The notes beneath the pieces were generated by a model. It saw only the letters and a list, made by a program, of their open reading frames with translations. It searched no databases and was not told the DNA's origin. Below, piece by piece: positions 46,101 through 56,528 of a stretch of DNA of 64,000 bases. Source of the stretch: Dendrocalamus latiflorus (Eukaryota > Streptophyta > Magnoliopsida > Poales > Poaceae); assembly GCA_017311315.1 (NCBI GenBank), contig CM029672.1, positions 9,466,463 through 9,530,462 on the forward strand, written 5' to 3'. Each line of letters opens with the position of its first letter. Within the stretch, counting starts at the first letter, position 1. Both the position numbers and the translations under genes were made by a program.

Positions 46101-46774
46101 GCACCAGACCTGATATTGCATTTGCAGTGAACTTGCTAGCTCGACATAGCGCTGCTCCTACCAAACGGCATTGGACGGGAGTAAAACATATCCTCAGATA
46201 TGTTAATGGTACAAGAGATCTTGGATTATTTTTCCAAAGGAACCCAGATCCTAATCTGATTGGATACACTGATGCCGGTTATTTATCTGATCCCCATAAT
46301 GGCCGATCCCAGACAGGTTTTGTGTTCTTGCACGGAGGAACAGCCATTTCATGGAAGTCTACAAAACAGACTCTGGTGGCTACCTCAACAAATCACTCTG
46401 AAATAATTGCACTATATGAGGCATCACGCGAATGTGTTTGGCTTCGCAGAGTGATTAACCACATACAACAATCGTGTGGCATTGGTGCCATCGATTCACC
46501 AACTATTATCTATGAAGATAATTCTGCTTGTGTTACACAGATGGAGACAGGCTACATCAAGAGCAACATAACCAAGCATATTTCTCCTAAGTTGTTTTAC
46601 CCCCATGAGTTAAAACAAATGGGTGAAATAAACATCTTGCAAACCAAATCATGTGATAACCTCGCTGATTTGTTTACTAAGTCCTTACCAGCTTCCTCGT
46701 TCCAGAAATGTGTTCAAGGAATTGGTATGCGACGACTTCGAGATTTGCAAGATTCAGGGGGAGAAATCTCCTAA
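43160..46774 (+). CDS. pol: Copia Pol polyprotein: protease, integrase, reverse transcriptase, RNase H (1204 aa)
   Basis: The polyprotein is complete and open. Protease active site DSG is at residue 36-38 (CLVDSGTTNS). The integrase zinc domain begins at about 174 (WHDRLGHPG, then CTACATGK), and the catalytic core shows GDICGPI, MDNAAEFSS and HTQNGLAESLIKR (DDE residues). Reverse transcriptase runs from about 670 (WKDAIQAEITSL, FPVGFKWVFVRKRN, QLMDVVTAYLYGSL) to YVDDLNIIG at 866. RNase H begins near 1036 (GYTDAGYLSD), with WKSTKQTLVATSTNHSE, and ends NLADLFTKSLP. The first residues to about 22 are AT-rich and may be artefactual. A TATAG acceptor-like site sits just before ATTGTACGGG, so the real N-terminus could arise by splicing from gag. 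Confidence 0.94.
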   Translation: MYVFYIYLLRMTYSNSPFCIDCTGVDLMDEEMCLVDSGTTNSILREIKYFQTLTKNKGNVLTIAGRDAVIVGTGRATILLPMGTSITIEDALLYPDSTRTLLSYRDIRKNGFHVETHEDNNEEFLLITKDHGYGKETLEKFPSLPSGLYYTYINPVPHVAYKVIFQNVNVFQTWHDRLGHPGIGMMRKIISNSVGHTLRDAKFPQSSDFMCTACATGKLILRPSYLKIHAEPLKFLERIQGDICGPIQPLSGPFRYFMVLIDASTRWSHVCLLSTRNHAFAKIVAQVIKLKAQYPEHQIRSIRMDNAAEFSSRAFNDYCMALGIQVQHSVPYVHTQNGLAESLIKRLKLIARPLLQNCNLPTSCWGHAVLHAADLIQLRPTAYHATSPLQLVRGNTPNISHLRKFGCATYIPISPPQHTSMGPHRKLGIYVGYQSSSIIKYLEPLTGDLFTARYADCIFNEDHFPALGGGIENHNKCQEINWDAIDISNSDPRTSETEFQVQKIINLQHIANNMPDAFTDYKGVTKSYNPARNVPERVEVPNKTTQLPSKRGRSTAISTDAASTKQRKGKNKSSNPVNVTQSYVEKHPVEVQPSHPTSTVHSITDVGTSDRPDAIILGNNDTSQGVLEISINYIKSGESYDRKSTIVDIYFSEAIAEIIQNDPDPKTMAECRKRSDWNQWKDAIQAEITSLTKREVFTHAIPTPRGIFPVGFKWVFVRKRNENNEVVRHKARLVAQGFTQRPGIDFNETYSPVMSGITFRYLISLAVQNRLSMQLMDVVTAYLYGSLDSDIYMKVPDGISIPDPNANRNMYCVKHQKSLYGLKQSGRMWYNRLSEFLLQKGYTNNDDCPCVFIKKSQTGFCIISVYVDDLNIIGNPQDIDEARNHLKTEFEMKDLGQTKFCLGLQLEHLPTGILVHQSAYIQKILEKFNMDKSHPSKTPMVVRSLEMETDQFRPQDDGEEILGSHYPYLSVIGALMYLANCTRPDIAFAVNLLARHSAAPTKRHWTGVKHILRYVNGTRDLGLFFQRNPDPNLIGYTDAGYLSDPHNGRSQTGFVFLHGGTAISWKSTKQTLVATSTNHSEIIALYEASRECVWLRRVINHIQQSCGIGAIDSPTIIYEDNSACVTQMETGYIKSNITKHISPKLFYPHELKQMGEINILQTKSCDNLADLFTKSLPASSFQKCVQGIGMRRLRDLQDSGGEIS

Positions 46775-47174
46775 ATGTTACTCTGTCCAAAGCATCATAT
46801 TGCACTCTTTTCTTTGTATGAGTTTTACTCACAAGGTTTCTCATATAAAGTTTTTAATGAGACAATATTAGCATAAGCATATGTCGTATTTCCTATTTTT
46901 CCCCATCGAGGTTTTTTAGGAGATATCAATGACATATATTGTCCTCTAAACTATCTATGAGTTTTCTCCTGCAAAGGTTTTCTCATATGAGTTTACAATG
47001 AGACAATACTCATTATATGTTGTATCAATTTCTCCTTATTTTCCCATTGGGTTTAAAGGAGTTTTTAACAACGTATCTATCAAATATTTCTCCTCGTTTT
47101 TGTTTATCCTACAGGACTTTTTGTAGGATTAATACTATTCATTGATCTCAAAGATGGATTCGATCAAGGGGGAG

Positions 47175-47364
47175 TGTTACAACTTGAGAAGTTACGGATG
47201 ATCTCATCCAAGAACCGACAGCAGTTCCTCTCTCTCTCTCTCTTACTTGAACCGACGTCCATGGCGTCCGTACAGCATGTATATATACATATCAATGATC
47301 AATGAAAGAACCACTGGTTCATTTGCTATTTCACCGTGTTCCAGTTTTACATTAGCATTCAACA
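47175..47364 (+). repeat. Right LTR of the copia element (190 bp)
   Basis: Same length as the left LTR, with one T/C difference near the 3' end (GTGTTCCAG here, GTGTTTCAG on the left). It is directly followed by the duplicated GGAAC. Confidence 0.95.
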
Positions 47365-47739
47365 GGAACGACGCGCACAAGCCACAACCAGGGCGCCGCA
47401 CCGCACACGAGTTTCGTGGATCTCGCGACGGCGACTGCCGCGACAACACATGGCACACAGCCTGGTTGACCAGGGAATACCGCAATCGTGTCGTGCGCAC
47501 GCAGCCGGAGACAGGGAGAGAAAACGTGCCGTGTGTGGTGTTTTGAGTGCTAGCGCACGTCACAAAAAATGCGGTCCGGGTGGCAACTCGCAGATGAGGC
47601 AAACAGCGCTCCTCAGACTCTTAGCTAGTTTAGGCTGTGATCGATTTGATTTCAGTTTTTAGTTTATGATTTATTTTTTACTATTTATAAATTTCATCTT
47701 TTTCTGACTTTTTAGCTTTTTGTTGAGCTTTTTTGCCGG

Positions 47740-49436
47740 TGAAAGCATCTAGGCTCCTAAAAATAATTTTGGTAATTAATGAAATCATATGAATATGGGA
47801 CTAACGTGTTTTATAAGCATGTGAAGGGTTAGTCCACATATGAGTGATAAGATGCAAAACCAAAGAACGCTTGTGAAGATCCAAGTTCTGGCCCAAGGCA
47901 AAGGTATACTTAGCGTAGGATCTATTTTCATTTTACCGGTCTTGGAGAATGGTGGAAGACCGGGTTATAGGATAGATGATCGTACCATCAAGGGGGATCT
48001 TGGCTAGTAACTTGAAATCATACATCTAGTGTCATTTGGATGATCTTTTGAATCTTGCATTCATGAAAATTCAATTTAAAGTTAAGTTTGTGCTCTGTCT
48101 GGACGAGCGGTAGTACCGCGTATTTCAACGTCGGTACTACCGGCGAGCGGTAGTACCGCGCCCAAATGCGGTAGTACCGCAGAGCGGTAGCTCCGCTTCC
48201 GGAGCGGAACCGTTTTTCCAGAGAGCACCCCTCGAACTCGGTTGAATCTTCGCGGAACGGAAGTACCGGCCGTTTCAACGTCGGTACTACCGCTGAGAGC
48301 GGTAGTACCGCATACTCAAGCGGTACTTCCGGAGTCCGGAAGAACCGGAGGTTCGAGCGGTATGTTTTTTCCAGAGAGCATCTCCGGTTGGCCTCGGATT
48401 TTAACCAGACCAGAAGTACCGGCTTTTTCAACGTCGGTACTACCGCAGGAAGCGGTAGTACCGCTCTCATAGCGGTACTTCCGGAGTCCGGTTGATCCGG
48501 AGCCCAAGCGGAATGTAATTTCCAGAGAGCGACATTTCTAAGGACCCTTCGGAGTTTGGGCAGAGCGGTAGTACCGCGCCGACTTTGCGGAACTACCGGA
48601 AAGCGGTAGTACCGCAAATATCAATGGCGGTAGTACCGCGCCGCCAAATCCAACGGTCACTGCTCATGTCTGACAGAGCCGTTCTGACGCAAAGATTTGG
48701 GAGCGGTAGTACCGGCCCCAGAAGGGCGGTAGTACCGCTCATCCTGATTTTTGCGGGAAATTGAGCCAAACGGCTAGTTTGGTTGGTGGAGGCTATAAAT
48801 ACCCCCACCACTGCACAAGAGCACAAGTAAGAGACTCATTGCACATTTCTTATGCCCTAGAGCATTCATTTCACCTCAATTCTTTCTTTGCACATCAAAG
48901 TGAGGTGGTTGAGCATTTAGTGCTAGATTTCAATTGCAAATCCATTTGGCACTAGGTTTGCATTCAAGCGAACACCGGGATCCATTACTCTTAGTGCTTG
49001 CCGGCACTTTGACGATTCGGTGGAAGTTGGTTCGGTGATCTTCTCAAGGAGATTGTGAGAAGACTCGGCAAATTGTGAAGGTTGGAGCTCGCCTACCCGG
49101 AGTGGGGAATAGCTACATTAGTGATCGAGGTGCTTGGCTCAATTCGTGGAGCCGGTCCGATTCGTCCGGACTTACCTCAACGTGGACTAGGGGAAACCGG
49201 CAAGTTTCCGATCACCACGGTAAAAATATCGGTTGTGTCTCTTGTCTCTTTAGCTCTTGTTTATTTGCTTCATTGTGATCATTTGATTGTTTACAGCTAA
49301 GTTGATAACTAGAATTGCATAGGATTAATTGCTTTACATCATTGTCACTTAAATTGTGAAGAATTAATCAAGTGAACAAGAAAAATTTAAAAACCTCCTA
49401 TTCACCCCCCCTCTAGTCGGTATCCTTGATACTACA
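47740..49436 (+). mobile_element. Solo LTR (1697 bp), probably copia SIRE/Maximus-like
   Basis: It starts TGAAAGCATCTAGGCTCC and ends GGTATCCTTGATACTACA, flanked by a perfect 5-bp duplication GCCGG at 47735-47739 and 49437-49441. The start and the CTATTCACCCCCCCTCTAG motif before the end match what I recall of a widespread grass LTR group, so the family call is from memory. No interior survives, so the element was lost by LTR recombination. It contains a dense palindrome array. Confidence 0.88.
48105..48745. repeat. Dispersed array of a 13-base palindrome
   Basis: GCGGTAGTACCGC (arms GCGGTA/TACCGC around one central base) or its core CGGTAGTACCG occurs about ten times. The opposite-strand form CGGTACTACCG occurs about three times, and near-variants such as GCGGTACTTCCGG also occur. 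Spacing is irregular. The array lies wholly within the solo LTR. Confidence 0.9.
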
Positions 49437-49602
49437 GCCGGTTCTTTTTTCCCGTATTTGTTTGTATTATACGTAATGGGCTAACATATTTTTTATATTT
49501 TTAAAATTTAATTATGCTACATAAGCCTCTGTCAGCTACAATATTTTTTCAGCCAGCTAAAGTTCTTTTCAGCCATAAGCCACCAAAAATAAGCCCAAAT
49601 GA

Positions 49603-50639
49603 TACCTTGCAGCTTTACATGCGTAGCCAGCATTAAGATCCTATGGGTCAAACTTTACCAAGAAAAAATAGTTTATAATGTATTCACGTAAACATTCGTA
49701 ATAGTATCGATAGTAATTGTCTCAAATACATCACTTTTAACATAGATAATTATACAATCATATAAAAATTCATGACATAGATAAGCTATTCTCACTTCAA
49801 TGTGAACTTTGAACTTATGTTGTGAAATTAGCTTTCTTAGTTGAGCTTAACTTGAGTCACGGATGGATCGACTATATCATATGTGGAAGTTGATATTACA
49901 ATGCTAACCAAAGTAACTCCACTATAAGTCACTTCCTCTTCATTTACATGAAAATTTTGTGAGAAACTCGAAATGTTATATTTAGACACCCATAACTTGA
50001 TATATCTATCCATTTCCCAAACTCCAGTCCTGAAAACATAGCTAGTCAACTAATTTGGAATACACAAAAAAAAACTAGATAATGAATTAAACTTCATAAA
50101 TAAAGTATTTCCTTACAGGCTCTTTTTAGTTTTTGAGCTCAACAATACTGTCCAAGCAATCACAAGACTTAAAAGGGTGTGTTCTTTTGAGCTGTGGCTT
50201 ATGGTTTTATGCTTAAATTTTTTAATTATTGTTGTTCGTAAGAGAGAGACATTAGCGTGTGATTTTAACCGATATAGACTAGGTTGTCGGAAAGAATAAT
50301 GAGCAAGGATGCCACCGACCGGGAGGTCACTAAGCAGCATGTCATCTCGACATGACTTGCCCCAAAGACATGAATTGCGAGCTAAGCAAGGGCGTCACTG
50401 TTTTTGTTATGACCTAGCATCTAGAGGAATGGAGAATTGATGAAAGGTGTATCAGAGAGAAGTTGACATGCTGTTGCTAGATGGTCCAAAAAATAATAAA
50501 ATGTTTTCACCAAGTGACTGATGATTGGGACTAGTGGGAAAAACCTGTAGGGTCAAGCCCCACAGGTAGCACATCTCTCTGCTACTGTTTACATGCAGTA
50601 GCAATGCTTTAATTAGTGTTTGCGTTGCTTGGCCATCAT

Positions 50640-50686
<47 letters not shown>

Positions 50687-51998
50687 GATCGATGGAAGTA
50701 TGGAACCGTGTCGGCCCGGCCGGGCACGATGGTACGTTGTTTGTACGCTATAACTGCTATCATTATCTAATTCGCTATCAATCCAATGTAATGCTACCTG
50801 ATTTGCAAAATCAAGGAGAAAGTGCTCATTTGCTATTTCACCCCAGGTACTACATGTTGTGGCTGTGGCCCGCTACTATACTGGCGTATTGGCCCGCTAC
50901 TATACCAAAATCAACGGTGCAAGGCGCGACGCTGTAACATTCAATTTACCGGCAGCCTAGCTGTAGCCCAAACTGGTGAGGCACCTGGATGCCCAGTTAA
51001 TTAGGATACCACAGGTTCCAAAAGCCTGCTGTTTTTTCCCCAAAAATCCAAATGGAAAAAGGATTTGCAAAAATATGCAGATTAGAAGCTAGTATTATCT
51101 ATGCGTACAAGTCATGTGTTAGAGGCGCTCGTGCAGCTGATGGCACCTCTTCTATGCGTACAAGTCTTAAAAGATTGTTATGATTGCGATAACGATATGG
51201 CTGCGGCTTATAATTTTTGGCTGAAATTTTTAAATTTTAGCTGTTTATGACAGAGATTACGGAGAAAGATACTCGCTTATGATTTTAGTTTATATAGATA
51301 TTAGGCTTTTAACGTGTATTACAATTAACTTATATATTCCGTCTTGAAAAAATACTTCATTTAAAAGTTAAATACTATAGCAAAAACTAAAAACTATTTT
51401 GAGAAGCAGTTAAAAAAACAGAACCGATGGCACCTCTTCTAAGCGAAACATGCTGCACTGCGTGCCCGCACTATCAACATAGACAAAAATCAACACTTTG
51501 GATGGCTCAAACATGGTAGAAAAACTCGTGATTCTACTCGTAATAATTGCCATGGGCGGAGCTACACGTTACGTACTAGAGCATAGGGCCGAGGTGCGGT
51601 TGCACCCCAAAATTTTCTACAATTGCAAAGAAGCCCCATTCGAATATATTTTGGGAACAAGTCTAAAAAATTGGGCAACCTCATAGTAATTGGCGTTCTT
51701 AATTAACTTCTAAATGTGAAGAGTAAATCCTCTACTGTATTCAAGAGTACAGATTGTATAGTGATAATTCAAATATCTAAAGGAGAAAAACTATTAATGA
51801 TACACTGTTTTTGCTCCTATCGACGGGATAAGTGGACACCACCGGATCAAACTCCTTATGCACAAATGCTAGAGCTTGACCACGTCTAACACACGCATCC
51901 CAGTCGAGAAGCTCCCGAAGTGGTTGCTTCTCCCTCTCACGAAGAACTAAAAATCCCCCAAAATCAAGGGCGTGTGCGCTCCCCGCCCCCGCGGAGCC
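49603..51998. other. Intergenic, no gene recognised
   Basis: AT-rich flanks with MITE-like debris at about 51196-51425 (motifs ATACTTCATTTAAAAGTTAAATA). There is a possible single hAT-like end CATGGGCGGAGC near 51551 without a convincing partner. No coding region is recognised. Confidence 0.4.
50641..50682. repeat. (CT)21 microsatellite
   Basis: Uninterrupted CT dinucleotide run of 42 bases. Confidence 0.97.
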
Positions 51999-52006
51999 TC
52001 TTCAAG

Positions 52007-52171
52007 CAACGGCGGATCCAGCGGTGGGGCGGGGGATCGAGCCCCCCTATCGCTATCGGACCCTTGGAGCCCCCCCTAAATTTTTAGCCATGGATGTATA
52101 ATGTAGAAGGGGTTGAGATCGAGCTGAAGGTACTTCAGCCCCTCCAAAAAATTTTCGTGGATCCGCCACTG
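52007..52171. mobile_element. hAT-type MITE (165 bp)
   Basis: A perfect 8-bp duplication TCTTCAAG flanks it at 51999-52006 and 52172-52179. The termini CAACGGCGGATCCAG and TGGATCCGCCACTG form inverted repeats with the same GGCGGATCCA core as the Pack-hAT. It is non-coding. Confidence 0.9.
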
Positions 52172-52188
52172 TCTTCAAGTATAGCCCC

Positions 52189-52230
52189 TCTCTATACTAT
52201 ATCTTATGCAACGAAAGATATATACATATA

Positions 52231-52312
<82 letters not shown>

Positions 52313-52372
52313 CTATAGTCACTCTCTATACTATATCTTATGCAACGATAGATATATACGTATAATATATAG
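52189..52372. repeat. (TA)38 microsatellite between two similar arms
   Basis: A perfect TA run occupies about 52232-52307. The left arm (about 52189-52231, TATACTATATCTTATGCAACG...) recurs on the right (about 52328-52372) with few changes. The TA run lies within or between two copies of a duplicated segment. Confidence 0.85.
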
Positions 52373-52384
52373 ATATGTATAAGA

Positions 52385-53990
52385 CTATCTAGATGGTATG
52401 TATACTTTTAAGGTGGTATGTACAGTTTTTTGAACATACTCCTTTTTTTAGGTACAAATATAAATGTATTAACAAAATATGACAAAAACTATATGTTCTC
52501 TTACATTTTTTCATATGGTTGGTATTGGAGTATCTTAGAATTAGTATATGAGTGTATCTAAAATGATAAATAAGTATATTAAGTTCATTTGGGTGGTATA
52601 TCATGGGTGGAAGTAATTACACCTAGGAGTAGAGTGTATTATATGTATGTATGTACACACACATATACGGTTGCGCTAACGAGCGCGTGCGTGCATGCTA
52701 CGTGCGGGTCGCTAGCCGCATACGACCTGGCCAGCTAGTGTAATTCGTGCAACTCTGTTGGATAGTAACTTCATGAATTACAGATGATAACTTTTTATGT
52801 ATGAGATAGTAACTTTGCAAATTTAAATAACTTGATAAATTATATATGATAACTTTATATTCAGGAGATAGTAACTTTTTCATAACTAAAAATATGCATA
52901 CATACAGCAGGAGAGAGCAGAGAATAAGTGCAATTGACTTGTGATTTTTATCTTGTTTACAAGCTAAAAAAATAAAATAACATTTTCACCAAAAGTCCGA
53001 TCTGCGATCCGTTTGCATCATTGTGTTCGAAATTATGAGCTTAACAAAACAAGATACATATTGAATATGTTTCGATGCTGCGAAAATGACTACACATACA
53101 GGCGATAGCAACTTCTTGTATTATAGATGATAACTTTATATGCAGCGATAGTAATTTCATGGATTATATATGATAATTTTATATGCAAGCGATAGTAACT
53201 TCATGAAATTATAGATGATAATTTTATGTACAATCAATAATAATTTTTTCTATAATTAACAACTTCATTATTAACTGTCCATGTGATGGGTTGTTAGGGT
53301 GATTGGCTTATTGGATTGGTCAAGTCAAGCGCTCATTCTACGCGTAGCTACTGAATAGTGTGTGTATGATGCCGATTGGGTTGTTATATACCTTTCCATA
53401 TATAAAAAAAAAGTATGTACATAAATTACGCTATAAAAAGTAGATTTTGATGAAACTTTTCATAGAACTCACTTTTGAGTATCTTATAATCATCATTAGA
53501 ATATACTCATAAGGATAAAGAGGTATAACAACATCACTTAAGCGATATATAACAATTAGAAGTACGTACTCTCAGGAGTATAAAATCATTTTCATATGTG
53601 TGTGTGTGTGATGCCGATATAAAACCTTTTTGTACTCTCGGGAGTACATGTTCCCACCTTTCAATATACCACTTACACAAACGTATTATACATCTTTATC
53701 ACCTTCAGTATGCTTAAAAACTAATTCTAAGATATACTAGTGCAACATGGTTAAAAAATTTTCATTAGAACCATTTATTTTTGCTATATATCCGTTTCTA
53801 TAAGTCAAAAGAGTATATATAAAAATTATGCTATAAAAAGTGGACATTAATAAATTTTTCTATGTAACTTACTTTGGAGTATCTTTGATTCATTCATGGA
53901 GTATGTTCGAAAGAATAAAGAGATATAATTTATTTATTTAAGTGGTAAATGAGAGGTGGTAATACGTATACACAGAAGTACACATAGGGA
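52385..53990. repeat. AT-rich repeat cluster (diverged inverted and direct copies, plus short-period repeats)
   Basis: At about 52765-52880 and 53105-53250 a unit of about 50 bases containing GATAGTAACTTCATG and GATGATAACTTTAT recurs imperfectly several times. Blocks at about 53395-53580 and 53800-53990 resemble each other directly (ACGCTATAAAAAGT.., AATAAAGAG.TATAA). Blocks at about 53630-53740 and 52390-52620 resemble parts of them with inversion. There is no gene. It probably represents nested AT-rich MITEs. Confidence 0.55.
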
Positions 53991-54039
53991 AAATCAATTG
54001 TGGGAATCAAACGAACTCCACGTAGCATAGTAAATCCCT

Positions 54040-54770
54040 GTGAATAACTTCTTATCTCCATTCTTGTATTGCAACATCATCGTCCCTTTGTCTCTTATCT
54101 CCACCGTGGAGCCGTCGTCAAACTTGATCTTGCCCCCAAATCTTCTCGTCGTGCTTATGAAACATAGAGTGATCTCCCGTCATGTGGTTGCTTGCTCCAT
54201 TGTCCATGTACCACTAATCCGAGTGCTCGTGGCTACCTTCCTTCGTGCATAGTTTTGGAACTACCTTCCCTTTGTTCAACATCACCACAACTGATGCCTT
54301 TTCAACATATGAGGAGAGAAATAGTCCCGGTTCGTCATCTTCTTCTTCGTCTTGGGCGAGATTCACCTCCCCGTTCTTCTTCTTGCTTCGACAATCCAAA
54401 GCATAGTATCCGTGCTTGTTACAGTTGAAACACTTTATATGACTGCGGCATCCCGACGTGTAGTGCCTGTATTCTTCATATTCAAAGCATTTGACATGTG
54501 ACTTATCACGGGATTTGTCATCACCGCCTTGCCCAACCTTGTCTCCATGGCCACCTCTGCCACCTTAACCACTCTGGCCACCTCGACTGCGCCATCTCTC
54601 ACGGTTGTTTGATGAGCCACGACCGTCACTAGGATCTCCCTTTACTAGCAATGCCTGCTTGTTATGAGTCTAAGATCTGTACTCGTTATATGACTGAAAC
54701 ATCTTCAGTAACTTCTCATACGCCTTGAGGGAGTCGATGATCTCCTCTATCTTCTTCTTATCTGCTAAAT
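54040..54770 (-). pseudogene. Decayed copia gag-protease fragment
   Basis: On the minus strand the translation runs through a basic Gly/Arg-rich nucleocapsid region (SNNRERWRSRGG) and a zinc knuckle CFNCNKHGYYALDC (54432-54391). It then passes an acidic segment and reaches a protease site WYMDNGASNHMTG near 54205-54175. At least three in-frame stops interrupt it, at RS-stop-THNK, SG-stop-GG and SD-stop-WYM. The usual protease D(T/S)G is D-N-G here. It carries no LTR that I can see, and it is unrelated at close range to the intact copia element. Confidence 0.8.
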
Positions 54771-56520
54771 AAGATTACTAACTTTAATTGTTACAATGTG
54801 CCGATTTCTTCATGATATTCAAAGGCAAGTTTCTTTTTCACTTTTTCTGCGTGCGCGGGTGGAACGAATCTACTTTTCGGCTCTACCCTCTCTCTCCATG
54901 GCAGGTCACTGACACAAGGCATCCGCTGTGTGTACCCGAAGAGCCTGGTAGGCAAGGAACGTACGAAACCTCCGACGCACAACCCAACCAGGCACTGACA
55001 AAACGGGGACCACCTGAACCGGGCCCGCATGTCATCCACTTAGAACTACATTCCAGGAACACTGCCATCAGACAGGGGGTCTGCCCCCGCGACCTACCAA
55101 GTGGCGCGTAGGCGGTCGCTTTCGGCCGACCGCCCGAGCTCGACGCGGACAGCAGAGGCTGGGCAGGCCCACTGTCACTGACAGGGTGGGGGCGGTCTTT
55201 GCCGCTAGACCTGTGGCCCACGTCCCGGCCTCCGGGTCCGCTTTCGACGCGCCTAAAAACGGCCACGTTAGCAGTATTCCACCGGGTTTATGGCTGATAC
55301 GATAATCCTTTAATTTCAGCTGCAAATTACGTGAAAGCCCCCTGTTTTTTTTTTGCTTTGTTGGTTTGTTCTCTCTCATTTGTCCGAGTCCACCCACTGT
55401 CTTGCCATGCCATGTGAGTTCCATTCACTGCTTTCATCGGCGGCAGATGGTGTACGGCGTAAAGATTAAAGACCGCTAGCAATGAGACAAAATTCTGTTT
55501 TACCATAGAGGATAGAAGCCAGTATCTCACAGAAATTGTTGTTGCTAAGTGTATTTTTTGAAATGTTATAGTAAATTATTTTTATGTTGCAATCAAGTTA
55601 ATGATTTGTTGCACTTGATTTTTTTGGTTACAAATAGAGTTACATTTTTTTTGTTGCAATGTGTTTATGTTATGGGTTGGATTTTTGTTGCATGCTTCAG
55701 TAATTAAGCGCAGCGAGAAAACATGGACTAGGCATCGCCTGAGAAAATGGTGATAGTGTCTGAGATCCATGACACCATTGGGCAACTCCTTTTGCTCCTC
55801 TATCTCTTTCTTCTCTAATGGCCGCAAGGAGAGGGCATCATATAGGCGACGGTCGAAAGGGGCACCAGATGAGCCTTACCTTGCTAGATTTGTTGCTTCC
55901 ATTGACGCTTAGGCCTTGATATCAATAGCTGTTGTCTCGTACTTCAAGCTTGTGTTGTTGCCAGTAGGCACACCCAATTGCAAAGATGCAACATCTTTTT
56001 AGAAATATATTTGTTATTTTTTTGGAGTTATTTATTTATAGTGTAAGCATAGCCTAATGCCATAGCAGCAACATCGAGCTCCACGGCCACCATCAACCAA
56101 CTCCTCTTGTTGCTCTATCTATTCCTCATCCAGCGGCCACGAGGAGAGGGTATCATGGCGGTGGTTGTCGAAAACGCACCAGGCCCCCTTGCCCTGCTGA
56201 ATATGTCCTTCCTACCGACATGGAGACACTAGGAATTGGCTGCTGCCGCTTCCTGCTTCGAGCTTATTAGCTGTGTTGTTGCCATCGATCACACAATAAT
56301 GCCCCAGAGTGAGTGCGGGAAAGAGAGCACGGGGTGGACCGTGGTGTGTTTTTCCCGGGGGAATCAAATGGTGCAAGTTACTTGTAAGTAAATCCTACGG
56401 TAAAACATAGCATACAGAGCTAGCGTTTGGATCAGATGTCCGAGCGCTAGTCACTTCCATACATAAAACATAAGTAAACATGTAAGAAAAGGAAAACTAC
56501 CCACAATAGAGTGTTTGGCA
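54771..56520. other. Intergenic, no gene recognised
   Basis: A GC-rich patch at 54880-55260 gives short overlapping frames without domains. Further on lies a diverged direct duplication (separate entry). Confidence 0.4.
55759..56300. repeat. Diverged direct duplication of about 230 bp
   Basis: Copy 1 (about 55759-55980) and copy 2 (about 56080-56300) share CAACTCCT, TGCTCTATCT-like, CGGCCACGAGGAGAGGG (copy 1 TGGCCGCAAGGAGAGGG), TATCAT, GCACCAG and TGTTGTTGCCA in the same order. About 100 bp separate them. They are non-coding. Confidence 0.65.
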
Positions 56521-56528
56521 ACTGCAAG

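Larger units (their letters stand above)
39937..47364 (+). mobile_element. Full-length Ty1/copia retrotransposon (7,428 bp)
   Basis: The element has a perfect 5-bp duplication GGAAC at 39932-39936 and 47365-47369, two 190-bp LTRs differing by one base, an intact gag, an intact pol, and a polypurine tract AAGGGGGAG at 47166-47174. Domain order protease, integrase, reverse transcriptase, RNase H is copia. The sequence after the left LTR (CGTTATCAGCAC) is not the usual iMet site, so priming may differ. It is potentially active. Between pol and the right LTR lies about 400 bp of non-coding T-rich sequence. Confidence 0.95.
47639..49602 (+). mobile_element. MITE family A, copy 3, interrupted by a solo LTR
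   Basis: The left part (47639-47739) and right part (49437-49602) together match the MITE at 38581-38851. The halves meet at GAGCTTTTTT-GCCGG-TTCTTTTTTCCCG. Excluding the inserted LTR and one duplicated 5-mer leaves about 262 bp, against 271 bp for intact copies. The MITE was therefore in place before the LTR retrotransposon inserted. Confidence 0.85.

Noticed and set aside
48105..48745. CRISPR-like repeat array
   Set aside because: The repeat is a short palindrome with irregular spacing in a plant LTR; no spacer regularity and no cas genes.
51551..51690. hAT-type element starting CATGGGCGGAGC
   Set aside because: A possible 7/8 duplication (TAATTGCC / TAATTGGC) exists, but the right end does not pair with the left, so boundaries are unsupported.
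54883..55424. Frames of 107-127 residues on both strands
   Set aside because: GC-rich overlapping frames without domains or splice context.
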